This document shows, one piece after another, positions 7,275 through 15,290 of a stretch of 64,000 nucleotides of DNA (position 1 is the stretch's first letter; the number at the start of each line of letters is the position of its first letter). Source of the DNA: Microbacterium yannicii (lineage in GTDB: Bacteria; Actinomycetota; Actinomycetes; Actinomycetales; Microbacteriaceae). The translations under genes were made by a program, and so were the position numbers. The notes beneath the pieces are model-generated. The model was given only the letters and a program-made list of their open reading frames with translations. It did not search any database and was not told where the DNA came from. Location: assembly GCF_024055635.1 (NCBI RefSeq), contig NZ_JAMXMB010000012.1, positions 1-64,000 on the forward strand. Reading direction: 5' to 3'.

Positions 7275-8519
7275 TTACCCGCCTTCCGGCACGTTGGAGG
7301 TGGCGCGTGCGCGCAACCCGAACGCGACGCCTGCCAGCGCCACCACGAAGACGCCGTACCCCACGACCACAGCGCCCAGGCCGACGACACCCACGAGAGC
7401 ACCGGCGATCACCGCGGGCACACCGAACGACAGATACGCCAGCACGTAAAGCGCGGCGAACGTGTCCGCCCGCTCGGCCGCCGGAATCCGCGGGGCGAGG
7501 GAGGCGATCACACCCGAGAACCCCGTGCCGAAACCCATCCCGGTCACTGCGGTGGCGATCAGGTAGAACGGCAGCGACTCGACAGCGAGCGCGATCAGCG
7601 ACAGGAGAGTCCCTATGCCGAGCGCGGCGGTGCCGAACAGCACCAGCGTCCGCGCGGTGCGCTTGCGCAGGAGGAACGCCGCCACGGCGCCGACGCCGGC
7701 GAGCAGCACGACTCCGAGTCCCTGCCAGAAGTGGGCCTCCCCGCCGGGCTCACCGCGGACGATGTTCGCACCGAGCGACAGGAAAAGCCCGCCCGTCGCC
7801 CAGCCGGCGACCACGGCGGGAGCTCCGCGCCAGAAATCCGCCCGGATCACCGACGGAACCGTCAACCGGAATCGCAGCGACCGCCATACTCCTGGCGTGC
7901 GCGGAGCGGTCTCCGGCACGATGAAGAACAGCACCGCGAGCACCACGTACGCAGCGCTCAGTGGAGCGAACACGTTCAGCAGCGCCTCGCCGCTCACGTC
8001 GAGCAGGACACCCGAGACCAATGCGCCGAGCGCAAGGCCGATGCCCGGACTCAGCGCGTTCCAGAGCCCCGCGACGCCCGCTCGTCCGTTCGGAGCGAAG
8101 TCGAGGGCCGTCGCCGACAAAGCTGAGATGAGCAGGCCGCTCGCCACCCCCTGCAGGATCCGGGCGAAGAACAGCAGTGCGACAGCATCCGCATGCCAGA
8201 ACAGGAACATGCTTGCCGCCAGCAGTAAGAAGCCTGCGATCACCACCGGTCGGCGGCCGACATGGTCCGACAGCGAGCCGGCCGTCAGCAGAGTGAGCAG
8301 CAGCGCTCCCGCATACACCGCGAATACGGCGCTGATGACGATGGCATCGAACCCGATGCTCTGCGCGAGCACCGGATAGAACGGCGAGGGCGCACTGGCC
8401 CCGACCATCATCAGGACCTGCGCCACGATCGCCAGGACGAATCCGAAATAGGTGCGGTGCGACGGTGCTTCGTCTCGCTCGGCACGCTCGACGACGGGGC
8501 TGGAGACGGTGTCGGTCAT
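7275..8519 (-). CDS. MFS transporter, DHA1-like
   Basis: A 414-residue major facilitator superfamily permease with about 12 hydrophobic segments. The loop between helices 2 and 3 has the signature GSLSDHVGRRPVV (near residues 81-93), and the APSPFYP segment in helix 1 recalls drug and small-molecule exporters. It probably expels a toxic compound by proton antiport. It is divergent from an ArsR-type regulator gene, with two copies of a GTTCRA-6-TCGAAC dyad between them, so expression is likely derepressed by that regulator's ligand. Substrate cannot be told from sequence. Confidence 0.9.
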   Translation of the reverse strand: MTDTVSSPVVERAERDEAPSHRTYFGFVLAIVAQVLMMVGASAPSPFYPVLAQSIGFDAIVISAVFAVYAGALLLTLLTAGSLSDHVGRRPVVIAGFLLLAASMFLFWHADAVALLFFARILQGVASGLLISALSATALDFAPNGRAGVAGLWNALSPGIGLALGALVSGVLLDVSGEALLNVFAPLSAAYVVLAVLFFIVPETAPRTPGVWRSLRFRLTVPSVIRADFWRGAPAVVAGWATGGLFLSLGANIVRGEPGGEAHFWQGLGVVLLAGVGAVAAFLLRKRTARTLVLFGTAALGIGTLLSLIALAVESLPFYLIATAVTGMGFGTGFSGVIASLAPRIPAAERADTFAALYVLAYLSFGVPAVIAGALVGVVGLGAVVVGYGVFVVALAGVAFGLRARATSNVPEGG

Positions 8520-8535
8520 GGCTGCTCCCTTGAGG

Positions 8536-8600
8536 GTTCGATTTTCCTCGAACTATCGGAGCGTACGTGCCTTTCCATGATTGTTCAACTATTCTCGAAC
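8536..8600. promoter_or_regulatory. Two ArsR-type operator dyads
   Basis: GTTCGA-6-TCGAAC at 8536-8553 is a perfect dyad, and GTTCAA-6-TCGAAC at 8583-8600 has one mismatch. Both lie between the MFS gene and the ArsR-type gene, centres 47 bp apart. The second ends one base before the regulator's ATG (8602), which suggests autorepression. The shared sequence and spacing mark it as a probable repressor site for both genes. Confidence 0.65.
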
Positions 8601-8601
8601 C

Positions 8602-8907
8602 ATGTCGGGAGATCTTCCGCACCCCGAGCGCTCCGAGATCCAGCTCACCGAGGTGCTCTTCGCGCTCAGCGACCCCGAGCGCCTCGCTATCGCGCGCCAG
8701 CTCGCCGATGGCCCCCTCGACATGGCCGCCTGCCATGCCACCGACCCGAGCCTGCCGAAGTCCACCAAGTCGCACTTCATGAAGGTCCTCCGCGAGGCCG
8801 GCGTCATCCGCAATGAACCGAACGGGCGCGGGCGGATGCTGACGCTGCGACGCGCGGAGCTCGACGAGCTGTTTCCGGGATTGCTGGACTCGGTGCTGCG
8901 GGGCTGA
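8602..8907 (+). CDS. ArsR-family winged-helix regulator
   Basis: A 101-residue regulator with the ArsR beginning LFALSDPERLAIARQLADG (19-37), a recognition helix STKSHFMKVLREAGVI (54-69) and a wing with NGRGRMLTLRRAEL. The metal motif of ArsR/SmtB (ELCVCDL) is absent; only Cys44-His45 are present, so it is more likely a sensor of an organic compound. I chose ATG 8602; a TTG seven codons upstream lies inside the operator dyad. It is divergent from the MFS exporter that it most likely controls. Confidence 0.9.
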   Translation: MSGDLPHPERSEIQLTEVLFALSDPERLAIARQLADGPLDMAACHATDPSLPKSTKSHFMKVLREAGVIRNEPNGRGRMLTLRRAELDELFPGLLDSVLRG

Positions 8908-9097
8908 GCCTGCCGCATCCTGGTCTGGCGGGGCGTGGGCCGCGGAACTCGTCGCGGCCGGGAGTGACGACGTTACAGAGTGGCTGGGCCTGTGAGGCAG
9001 ACGAGTTCAGCGGCCACCGGATCCGCCGCAGCTTGCGCCTCGAGGCGTTCGATGCTGCCATGGTGGCATCTGATCAAGCACTCGAGGGAGGCTGCAT

Positions 9098-9496
9098 ATG
9101 GGAACACTGGACAGCGACCCCACCGTTGCGGATCCGGCGCGGGCGTACATCTCCGCCGTCGGCGCACATGACATCGACAAGATCGAGACCCTGTTCGCCG
9201 AGGATGCGACGGCGAGTTTCGCCGGTCAGGTGCTGAGCAGGGCGGACTGGATCAACGGTCTCCGACGATTGTTTCCCGCGCTGCTGCGCAACGACATCCT
9301 CGAGGTCTTCACCGCCGCCACGCGCGCATGCATCGTCTACGACTTCGTCACCGACACGCCGGCCGGGGCGGTGCGGTGTGTGGAACTGGTGACGGTCAAC
9401 GACGGTCGGATCACCCAGGTCGAGTTGATCTTCGACCGGGTGGCGTTCGCGCCGGTCAACGAGGCCCTGGAGCAGCGGGCGAAATCGGTGGATTGA
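9098..9496 (+). CDS. SnoaL/NTF2-like protein
   Basis: A 132-residue single-domain protein of the NTF2-like fold. It starts with the long helix PARAYISAVGAHDIDKIETLFA (13-34), then the cone-forming strands with ELVTVNDGRITQVELIFDR near 95-113. GGGAGG lies seven bases before the ATG. Members are small isomerases, cyclases or ligand-binding proteins, and the catalytic residues vary, so no reaction can be given. It is a single gene 115 bp before the DUF1330 gene, not clearly in an operon. The 190 bp before it show no gene or dyad. Confidence 0.82.
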   Translation: MGTLDSDPTVADPARAYISAVGAHDIDKIETLFAEDATASFAGQVLSRADWINGLRRLFPALLRNDILEVFTAATRACIVYDFVTDTPAGAVRCVELVTVNDGRITQVELIFDRVAFAPVNEALEQRAKSVD

Positions 9497-9611
9497 CCGT
9501 GCGCGCTCTCCCATCCTGCTCTCATCGCGTGAGACGACGGTGGCCCGCAACGGCAGCTCGAGCCAGTACGAAAACGTCCCGCACTCCCATCCCGCGAACA
9601 CTGGAGGATCC

Positions 9612-9905
9612 ATGCCCAAGGCCTACTGGGTCAGTGCCTACCGCACCATTTCGGACCCTGAGAAGCTCGTTGCATACAACAAGCTGGCCGGACCCGCGGT
9701 CCGGCTCGGCGGCGGGCGGATCCTCGCGCGTGACGGTCGTGTCGCGGCATACGACGCCGGAATCGGCGGGCGCACCATCCTGATCGAGTTCGACAGCTTC
9801 GAAGCGGCCGTCGCAGCGCGCGACAGCGAGGCCTACCAAGAGGCGCTGGCCGCGCTCTCCGACGGGGTTGAGCGCGACTTCCGCATCATCGAGGGGCTCG
9901 ACTGA
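9612..9905 (+). CDS. DUF1330 domain protein
   Basis: A 97-residue DUF1330 protein with the complete family pattern: AYWVSAYRTISDPEKLVAYN at the start, then GGGRILARDG, an acidic strand TILIEFDSFEAAVAARDS, and the end YQEALAALSDGVERDFRIIE. The fold is a dimeric ferredoxin-like barrel related to EthD and ABM proteins. Enzymatic function is unknown for the family. GGAGG lies five bases before the ATG. The fragment at 199-366 may come from a protein of similar fold. Confidence 0.9.
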   Translation: MPKAYWVSAYRTISDPEKLVAYNKLAGPAVRLGGGRILARDGRVAAYDAGIGGRTILIEFDSFEAAVAARDSEAYQEALAALSDGVERDFRIIEGLD

Positions 9906-9913
9906 CAGCTCGT

Positions 9914-10438
9914 CTAGGTCGCCGCGGCATCCCATCCGTCTGTCTGCAGCGGCAGCTGCATGATCAGGAGGTCGAGCCACCGCCCGAACTTGGTTCCGAC
10001 CTGTCGGACCGTTCCCACCGCGGTGAACCCGGATCGTTCGTGAAGTCGGATGGATGCCGCGTTCCCGGCCTCGATGTTGGCGACCATGACCCGCATCCCG
10101 GCGTCCTGTGCGAGGCGCACGATCTCGGCGAGAAGCGTCGCGCCGATGCCCCGGCCCCGATGCCCCGCGGCCAGGTACACCGAATTCTCGACCGTGAAGC
10201 GATAGCCCGACTTCGGCCGCCACGGCCCGAAGCTGGCGTAACCGACGACCACGTCGTCCACAACAGCGACGACCACCGGAAAGCCGGCCGCCTCGCGCTC
10301 GGCGAACCAGGCCCTGCGTTCGACGAGATCCACCGGCTCATCGGTCCAGATGGATGTCGAGGTGCGGATCGCGTCGTTGTGGATCTCGAGAATGGCCTCG
10401 AGATCGGTCTCGTCGGCAGGCCGCAGTTGCACAGTCAT
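9914..10438 (-). CDS. GNAT N-acetyltransferase, Pat/Bar-like
   Basis: A 174-residue acetyltransferase of the phosphinothricin/methionine-sulfoximine type. It begins VQLRPADETDLEAILEIHNDA, has the W-T-x-E-P substrate-side segment (SIWTDEPVDL), the acetyl-CoA loop GHRGRGIGATLL and the conserved end FTAVGTVRQVGTKFGRWLDL. It should N-acetylate a small amine such as an amino-acid analogue. I start at ATG 10438 because it lies six bases after a TACTAT -10 box, giving a leaderless mRNA; the ATG two codons earlier (10444) is also possible. It is divergent from the XRE-cupin gene and shares its promoter region. Confidence 0.9.
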   Translation of the reverse strand: MTVQLRPADETDLEAILEIHNDAIRTSTSIWTDEPVDLVERRAWFAEREAAGFPVVVAVVDDVVVGYASFGPWRPKSGYRFTVENSVYLAAGHRGRGIGATLLAEIVRLAQDAGMRVMVANIEAGNAASIRLHERSGFTAVGTVRQVGTKFGRWLDLLIMQLPLQTDGWDAAAT

Positions 10439-10473
10439 GTGCATATAGTAGACGCATGTCGCAGATAGTAGAC
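10436..10473. promoter_or_regulatory. Back-to-back leaderless promoters with ATAGTAGAC repeat
   Basis: TATAGT at 10444-10449 on the plus strand ends six bases before the XRE-cupin ATG (10456). TACTAT on the minus strand covers almost the same bases (10445-10450) and ends six bases before the GNAT ATG (10438). The two -10 boxes therefore overlap. ATAGTAGAC occurs at 10445-10453 and again at 10465-10473 inside the regulator's first codons, 20 bp (two helical turns) apart. This looks like a direct-repeat operator for the XRE regulator that would shut both promoters. Confidence 0.6.
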
Positions 10474-11028
10474 ACCGCGTCCCGCGAAGTCGATGTTGCG
10501 GCGTGCGTGAAGGCGGCCAGACAGCAACGCGGATGGTCCGGAGCGCAGCTGGCGTCGGCGTCGGGTGTCTCGCGGGCGATGATCGACCGGATCGAACGGG
10601 GCGCCAGCAGCCCCACCGCGCTGGTCCTCGGCAAGCTCTCCGCCGCGCTCGGGCTCACGATCTCGTCTCTGCTCTCGCGACCGGTCGATGGGCCCGCGGC
10701 TGTCGTCCGCGATGGCGAGCGCGCGACCTGGACCGACCCCTCCACGGGATACCGGCGACGACAGGTGGTGGCAATGCCCGCGTTCCCCGTCGACGTGACC
10801 GAGGTGGTCTTGCCGCCCGGCGCCACGGTGAGCTATCCCGCAGGATCGTTCTCGTTCACGCGCCACCTGATCTGGGTTCTCGACGGCACTCTGACCTTCC
10901 GCGAGGGCGACGCCGTGCACGAGCTCGCGGCAGGGGACCGGCTCATCCTCGGCGCGGCGGCCGACTGCGACTACCGCAACGAGTCGGATCGCGACTGCCG
11001 CTACTGCGTCCTCGTCGCCCCGCTCTAG
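10456..11028 (+). CDS. XRE-family regulator with cupin domain
   Basis: A 190-residue regulator. Residues 13-68 are the XRE helix-turn-helix (VKAARQQRGWSGAQLASASG, then SRAMIDRIERG and SSPTALVLGKLSAALG). Residues about 108-188 form a small beta-barrel cupin (VVLPPGATVSYP, then HELAAGDRLILGAAADCDYR). Cupin-coupled XRE proteins sense small metabolites and often control transport or detoxification genes. It is divergent from the GNAT gene, its likely target. Its 3' end converges on jetC, where jetD is normally found. The start is the ATG that follows a TATAGT -10 box by six bases, so the mRNA is probably leaderless. Confidence 0.92.
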   Translation: MSQIVDTASREVDVAACVKAARQQRGWSGAQLASASGVSRAMIDRIERGASSPTALVLGKLSAALGLTISSLLSRPVDGPAAVVRDGERATWTDPSTGYRRRQVVAMPAFPVDVTEVVLPPGATVSYPAGSFSFTRHLIWVLDGTLTFREGDAVHELAAGDRLILGAAADCDYRNESDRDCRYCVLVAPL

Positions 11029-11114
11029 CGTGACTGCGTGCCGCTCAGCAGTGGCGGCGATCCCCGCTGAGCGCCGTCGAGTTCGGCGGGCCCGCCAGCC
11101 GTCCGCTCACTCAC
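11025..11114 (-). other. 29-codon coupled frame after jetC, possible jetD stub
   Basis: A GTG at 11112-11114 overlaps the end of jetC (GGTGAGTGA), the same coupling geometry used by jetA-jetB and jetB-jetC. The frame reads [17 protein letters not shown] and stops after 29 codons, inside the end of the convergent XRE-cupin gene. In complete type I Wadjet loci jetD starts here. The peptide is too short to recognise as JetD, so it is either a residue of a lost jetD or chance. Confidence 0.25.
11042..11073. terminator. Possible shared terminator hairpin
   Basis: CGCTCAGC (11042-11049) and GCTGAGCG (11066-11073) are perfect complements with a 16-nt loop between the convergent XRE-cupin and jetC genes. 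No U-run follows. It could end transcripts from both sides. The long loop makes the call uncertain. Confidence 0.35.
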
Positions 11115-14100
11115 CGGCCTCCGAGAGCGCCACCTTGGGCTTCGCCCATGAGCGGCCGTGGGTGTCTTTGAGGATGTCGTACTCGACGTCGACGTGCGGC
11201 TCGATGGCGCTGTACTTGTCGTTCGGTGCGCCGATGATGAGCTGGAATCCGAGACCCCGCCATGCGCCGATGGCACGCTTGGTGAAATGCGCGTCGGCCT
11301 TGATGAGGGCTTCGTCGAGGAAGACGGGGGCGTACCGCGGGCGTTCGGCGCCGGCATCCCCCAGCTGATATCGGAGGGCGGCGCCGACGATGAACGCGAT
11401 CAGCTCTTGGGACTCGCCGCCCGACTTCTCGCCGATGTGATCGTAGAGAGCGACATGCTGCGCGGTGGTCGCGTGGATGCGCTCCGCGCTGACCCGCACG
11501 TGATTGCGCACATCGACGAGTTCGGCGAAGTCCGGAGCGCTGCGGCGCAGGCGGTTGATCAACCGCGACATCCGGTGGTACGCGCGTTCGCGCTCCTCGT
11601 CGGTGGCGACGGCTTCGATCAGCGCGCGCACCTCGCGGAGCTCTCGGCGGAATCGCCGGCGCACCTCGGACTGGTTCTCGCGCGGCGTGATCTGCAGTCG
11701 GTGGTCATCGTCGTAGAACGGGAGGTCGCGCATGATCACGTTGATCGGCTCGATCCGGTCGCGGATCTCCCGCAGCGAACGGCTCAGCGTCGAGTCGAGG
11801 TTGGTGAGGTCGTTGCCCGAGAGCTTGAGCAGGCTGTCGCGCCACTCCGCCTCGAGCTCGTGCAGCCCGCTGGTCTCGAGATCGGTGAGGATGCGTTCGA
11901 AGTCGCCGAGCGAATGGTCGGGGTCGGCGAGAAGGTTCGGGTTGGGCCAGCGATCGAGGAACCCGCTCAGAGTGCGCCGCAGGCTCTCCCGCTGCTCCGC
12001 TACGGCCTCCTGGGCGGCGCGCTGATCGTCGCCGAACCGGCGCGCCGCGGAGTCGAGCGCCGCGTCGAACCGCGCCAGGTCCTGGGTGCGGGTCGAGGAT
12101 CCGCTCCGGTCGGGAACGAGGAACTGCGTGTCGAGGTACGACGCCTGATCGTCGGTCAGTGCACGCCCTGCGGCTTCTGCCGCATCGATCACGGACTGGG
12201 CGGCGTCGACCTCGTCGGTCGTGGTAGCCCAGGCATCGGCGAGACGCCGGCCCTCCGCCTTGGCGCCGCCGATCGCCTCGCGCAGTTCCGCGGCTTCGCG
12301 GCGCTTCTGCTCGATCTGCGACTGGATGCCGGCGATCGCGGGGTTCGCGGTGGTGACGTCCGCGATGATCGCCTGCCAGCGCGCGCGCTCGCCTTCGAGG
12401 GAGGCGACGTCGACCTCCTCCCACGCCAGGCCCTGGATCTTCGCGTAGGCCGCGAGCCGTGCGTCGAAGGCGTCGAGCTCGGCGCCGGCCTCGACGGCCG
12501 CCGTGCGCGCGGCCTCGAGCTTGGCGCGGACGGCTCCGAGCTGCGCAGCGAGTTCGCCCAGACGCCGGTGGGTCGAGAAGCCGAGGACGTTGGCGCGGCC
12601 GTGCCCGCCGTGTGCCCCACGCGAGCCGTGCGAGGTCTGCCCGGAGATGGTCAGCGTCATGCGGTGGGCGCTCAGGTCGTCGGCCGCGTCGACGCAGACG
12701 TAGCCGAACCGGCGATCCAGCTCCTCCTGCAGCCATCCCGTGAAGGGCGTGCTCTTGAAGTCGAGCCGGCCGGGCAGGGTCTGCGGGTCGCGGGCACCCA
12801 CGGCGGGGAGCCCGGTGTGAACGCCCTCGTACCGCAGGCGGTCGGCGGTGCGGACGGAGTCGATGGCGGCGCGGAACGCCGGCAGCAGTGCGACGTCGAT
12901 GAGCAGCGTCGTGGCGAAACCGCCGAGGGCGAGGTTGAAGGCCTCCCGCCACGGCTCGAACTCCGTGCGCACCTCGATGAGCTCGCCGACGAACGGAAGG
13001 TCGCCGGTGGCCAGGCCGGCCGTGCGGGCCAGCAGATCGCGGGACCGGCGGAGCCGGTCGGGGATGTTGTCGTCATGGCCTTCGGCGTCGCGCCGCTCGA
13101 CCTCGAGCTCGGTGACGCGGGTCGCGAGGGTGTTCCTCGCGCCGACCGCCGCCGCGTACGCCTCGCGAAAAGTCTCCTTCGCATCCGCATCGGCGGCGGC
13201 CTCACGGGCGCGCTGCGACAGCGTCTCGAACTCCGCCGCCGAGCCGACCTCGATCTGCAGCACCTCGAGCGCCGCGTCGAGCTTCTCGCGCTCCCGCGCC
13301 ACGCTCGTGAGCCGGTGCTCCACGCCCCGGAGCTCGCGATGGGCGGTCTCGAGCCGGTCGCCGCCCGCGGCGCGCAGCACGTCTCCAAGACCTTCCCGAG
13401 AGAGGTCCGCTGCCTCTGCCAGCGCCTGCTTCTCGCGTACGGCGGCTTCGGCGGCGCGGGTCCCGGCCTGCAGCTCCGCTTCGACGTCGCGCAGCAGGTC
13501 GAGGCGGCGGGAGGCGCGCCACAGCGTCGCCAGCGAATCCGGCTCGGTGAAGCGGCCGATGTCGTCGAGCAGGCGCAGCCGTTCGGCGGACTCTTCGATG
13601 CGCGCCCGCGCCGACCTGATCGGCTCCAGCGCGCGCACCTGCTGCTGCGCCGTCAGCATGCGACTGCGCGTGCTCTCGAGACCGTCGAAATGCGCCACGA
13701 CGGCGTCGGCGGTGGCCAGCGTCTCGGGTTCCTCGAGCACCATGCGCTTGTACAGGTCGTCGACGGTGGTGATCTGCTGGCCGGCCTGGATGCGGGCGAG
13801 GAGGCTCATCGCCTTGGCGCCCGCTCCCGCAGCCCCGATTCCGAGCACGGTGTGGAGCCGTGCGGAGAACTCCCGGTCGGTCGCGACGGTGTCGAGCCCG
13901 GCGCTCTTGACCGCGGCATCCGTCAGTCGCAGCGCAGCGGCCGCCTCGAGGGAGCTGAGATCGAAGGCGCCGGTGACGGTCGCGCGCACCCGCACGGTGT
14001 CTTCCACGACGCGTGCGGCCGCCGGGATGTACCAGGCACGCACCGCGGTGAAACGCGACCCGTCGTGGTCGAGCCACGTCATCGCGATCGCCGTCCAGGT

Positions 14101-14466
14101 GTCGGTGCCGTCTCCGCGGAGCACCGTCAGCTTCGTGCCGTCCTCCGTCCGGGTCTCGTCGGTCTTGCCCCGCCCGTACGAGAGGATGTTGCGCTGCTCC
14201 TGGCCCCGCGGCCGCCCGACGACCGCGCCGTTGGACGCGCCGTTGAACGGCGTCGTGTGCGGCATCATGAGGGCCACATACGCGTCCATCAGGGTCGACT
14301 TGCCGGAACCGGACCCGCCGCACAGCAGCGTGGCGGCCGGCGAGAACCGCACGCGGTGGGCTCCGTCGTAGCCACCCCAGTTGACGAGCTGCAGCTCATC
14401 GGCGACCCACTGCTGACCGCGAGAAGCCGCGGGGATGAGCCCGAAGAGGGTGTCCAGCATGGTCAC
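11107..14466 (-). CDS. jetC: Wadjet JetC, SMC/MukB-like ATPase
   Basis: An 1119-residue SMC-family ATPase, the motor of the Wadjet anti-plasmid complex, which extrudes DNA loops. The N-terminal Walker A is GGSGSGKST (50-58). Long alanine/glutamate/arginine-rich coiled-coil segments cover about 280-480 and 650-900, with a hinge-like globular part (about 500-620) between them. The C-terminal head has the signature KSGGESQ (1014-1020) and Walker B APVFLDEA (1046-1053, D1051 and E1052). All ATPase motifs are intact. GTG 14466 overlaps the jetB stop by four bases; an ATG follows two codons later. Family knowledge: JetC acts with JetA (kleisin) and JetB (KITE) and hands circular DNA to the JetD nuclease. 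No jetD follows here. Confidence 0.93.
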   Translation of the reverse strand: MTMLDTLFGLIPAASRGQQWVADELQLVNWGGYDGAHRVRFSPAATLLCGGSGSGKSTLMDAYVALMMPHTTPFNGASNGAVVGRPRGQEQRNILSYGRGKTDETRTEDGTKLTVLRGDGTDTWTAIAMTWLDHDGSRFTAVRAWYIPAAARVVEDTVRVRATVTGAFDLSSLEAAAALRLTDAAVKSAGLDTVATDREFSARLHTVLGIGAAGAGAKAMSLLARIQAGQQITTVDDLYKRMVLEEPETLATADAVVAHFDGLESTRSRMLTAQQQVRALEPIRSARARIEESAERLRLLDDIGRFTEPDSLATLWRASRRLDLLRDVEAELQAGTRAAEAAVREKQALAEAADLSREGLGDVLRAAGGDRLETAHRELRGVEHRLTSVAREREKLDAALEVLQIEVGSAAEFETLSQRAREAAADADAKETFREAYAAAVGARNTLATRVTELEVERRDAEGHDDNIPDRLRRSRDLLARTAGLATGDLPFVGELIEVRTEFEPWREAFNLALGGFATTLLIDVALLPAFRAAIDSVRTADRLRYEGVHTGLPAVGARDPQTLPGRLDFKSTPFTGWLQEELDRRFGYVCVDAADDLSAHRMTLTISGQTSHGSRGAHGGHGRANVLGFSTHRRLGELAAQLGAVRAKLEAARTAAVEAGAELDAFDARLAAYAKIQGLAWEEVDVASLEGERARWQAIIADVTTANPAIAGIQSQIEQKRREAAELREAIGGAKAEGRRLADAWATTTDEVDAAQSVIDAAEAAGRALTDDQASYLDTQFLVPDRSGSSTRTQDLARFDAALDSAARRFGDDQRAAQEAVAEQRESLRRTLSGFLDRWPNPNLLADPDHSLGDFERILTDLETSGLHELEAEWRDSLLKLSGNDLTNLDSTLSRSLREIRDRIEPINVIMRDLPFYDDDHRLQITPRENQSEVRRRFRRELREVRALIEAVATDEERERAYHRMSRLINRLRRSAPDFAELVDVRNHVRVSAERIHATTAQHVALYDHIGEKSGGESQELIAFIVGAALRYQLGDAGAERPRYAPVFLDEALIKADAHFTKRAIGAWRGLGFQLIIGAPNDKYSAIEPHVDVEYDILKDTHGRSWAKPKVALSEAGE

Positions 14467-15290
14467 AGTGCGACCTCCGTGTCGTCGGCATCGATGTCGG
14501 CGTCGGTGTCGACGTCGGCGTCGTCGTCGTCCAGGTCGATCGGGACGGACTGCGCCGACTGCGTGTCGAGCCAGTCGCGCAGCGCGCGCAGGCGGTCGGA
14601 GCTGAGCAGGATCTCGACGAGCGCGTTGATCCGAAAGCGGCCCTCCGACTCCTCCTCGATGACGCCGTCCTGGCGCAGCCGGCCGACCGCGGCACGGATC
14701 GCCTTCTGCCGTCGGGCCGTGCTGCCGTCGGCCTCGGCGAAGTAGGTCAGGACCGTCTGCTCGATCTCCTCGATGTCGACACGTGCCGAGGACTCGCCGG
14801 CGGTCGTCTCGCGCTGGTAGACCGTGCGCAGATGCACCAGCACGAGGGTCTCGGCACGCGAGTACGCCTCATCGCGCAGGAGGATCGGGATCTCGAGTTC
14901 GTCCGACCGGATCTGCTCCTTGTACGCGACGCCGCGATCGTGGTCGACGACGAGACGCACGAAGAGGTCGTTGAGGCGCGACTCGATCGTGTGCTGATGA
15001 TCCATCAGCACCGTCCACTCGGCGCGGTTGCGCTCGGCCATCAGGAAGCGGCGCTGAAGAAGCCGCACGAGCACGCGGCGCACCTCGGGGTCGAGCACGC
15101 CCCGGTCGCCGGGGAAGAGCTCCTCGGGGTCGTGCTCCATCGCGACCGGATCGATGAACGGGACGTCGGGGATGGTGGCGGTGGCCGACCCGGTCTCCGT
15201 CTCGCTCGCGGCATCCGTGGCGATGCCGGTGTCGGGGTCGGCGGTGGCGAGCCCCGTAGTGGTGTCGGGAGCGGTCGCGAGGTCAGTCAT
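14463..15290 (-). CDS. jetB: Wadjet JetB, DUF4194 KITE-like subunit
   Basis: A 275-residue DUF4194 protein, the MukE/KITE-like winged-helix subunit that bridges JetA and JetC. The core runs from about residue 55 ([20 protein letters not shown]) through [12 protein letters not shown], where the GVAYK part is family-typical, to winged helices around [13 protein letters not shown] (205-217). The first 50 residues are a Thr/Asp/Ala-rich low-complexity tail, and the last 20 are a run of Asp-rich dipeptides, both longer than usual for the family. Start ATG 15290 overlaps jetA by eight bases; the stop overlaps jetC by four. This is strong evidence for translational coupling of the three subunits. 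Confidence 0.9.
   Translation of the reverse strand: MTDLATAPDTTTGLATADPDTGIATDAASETETGSATATIPDVPFIDPVAMEHDPEELFPGDRGVLDPEVRRVLVRLLQRRFLMAERNRAEWTVLMDHQHTIESRLNDLFVRLVVDHDRGVAYKEQIRSDELEIPILLRDEAYSRAETLVLVHLRTVYQRETTAGESSARVDIEEIEQTVLTYFAEADGSTARRQKAIRAAVGRLRQDGVIEEESEGRFRINALVEILLSSDRLRALRDWLDTQSAQSVPIDLDDDDADVDTDADIDADDTEVAL

Noticed and set aside
11158-14745. A 1195-codon plus-strand frame antisense to jetC
   Set aside because: It lies over an intact SMC ATPase with all motifs, and its product is Arg/Gly/Glu-rich with no domain. High GC content opens such shadow frames.
14466-15290. JetB read as a chance low-complexity frame
   Set aside because: Its DUF4194 core and its overlaps with jetA and jetC make it a real gene; only the tails are of low complexity.
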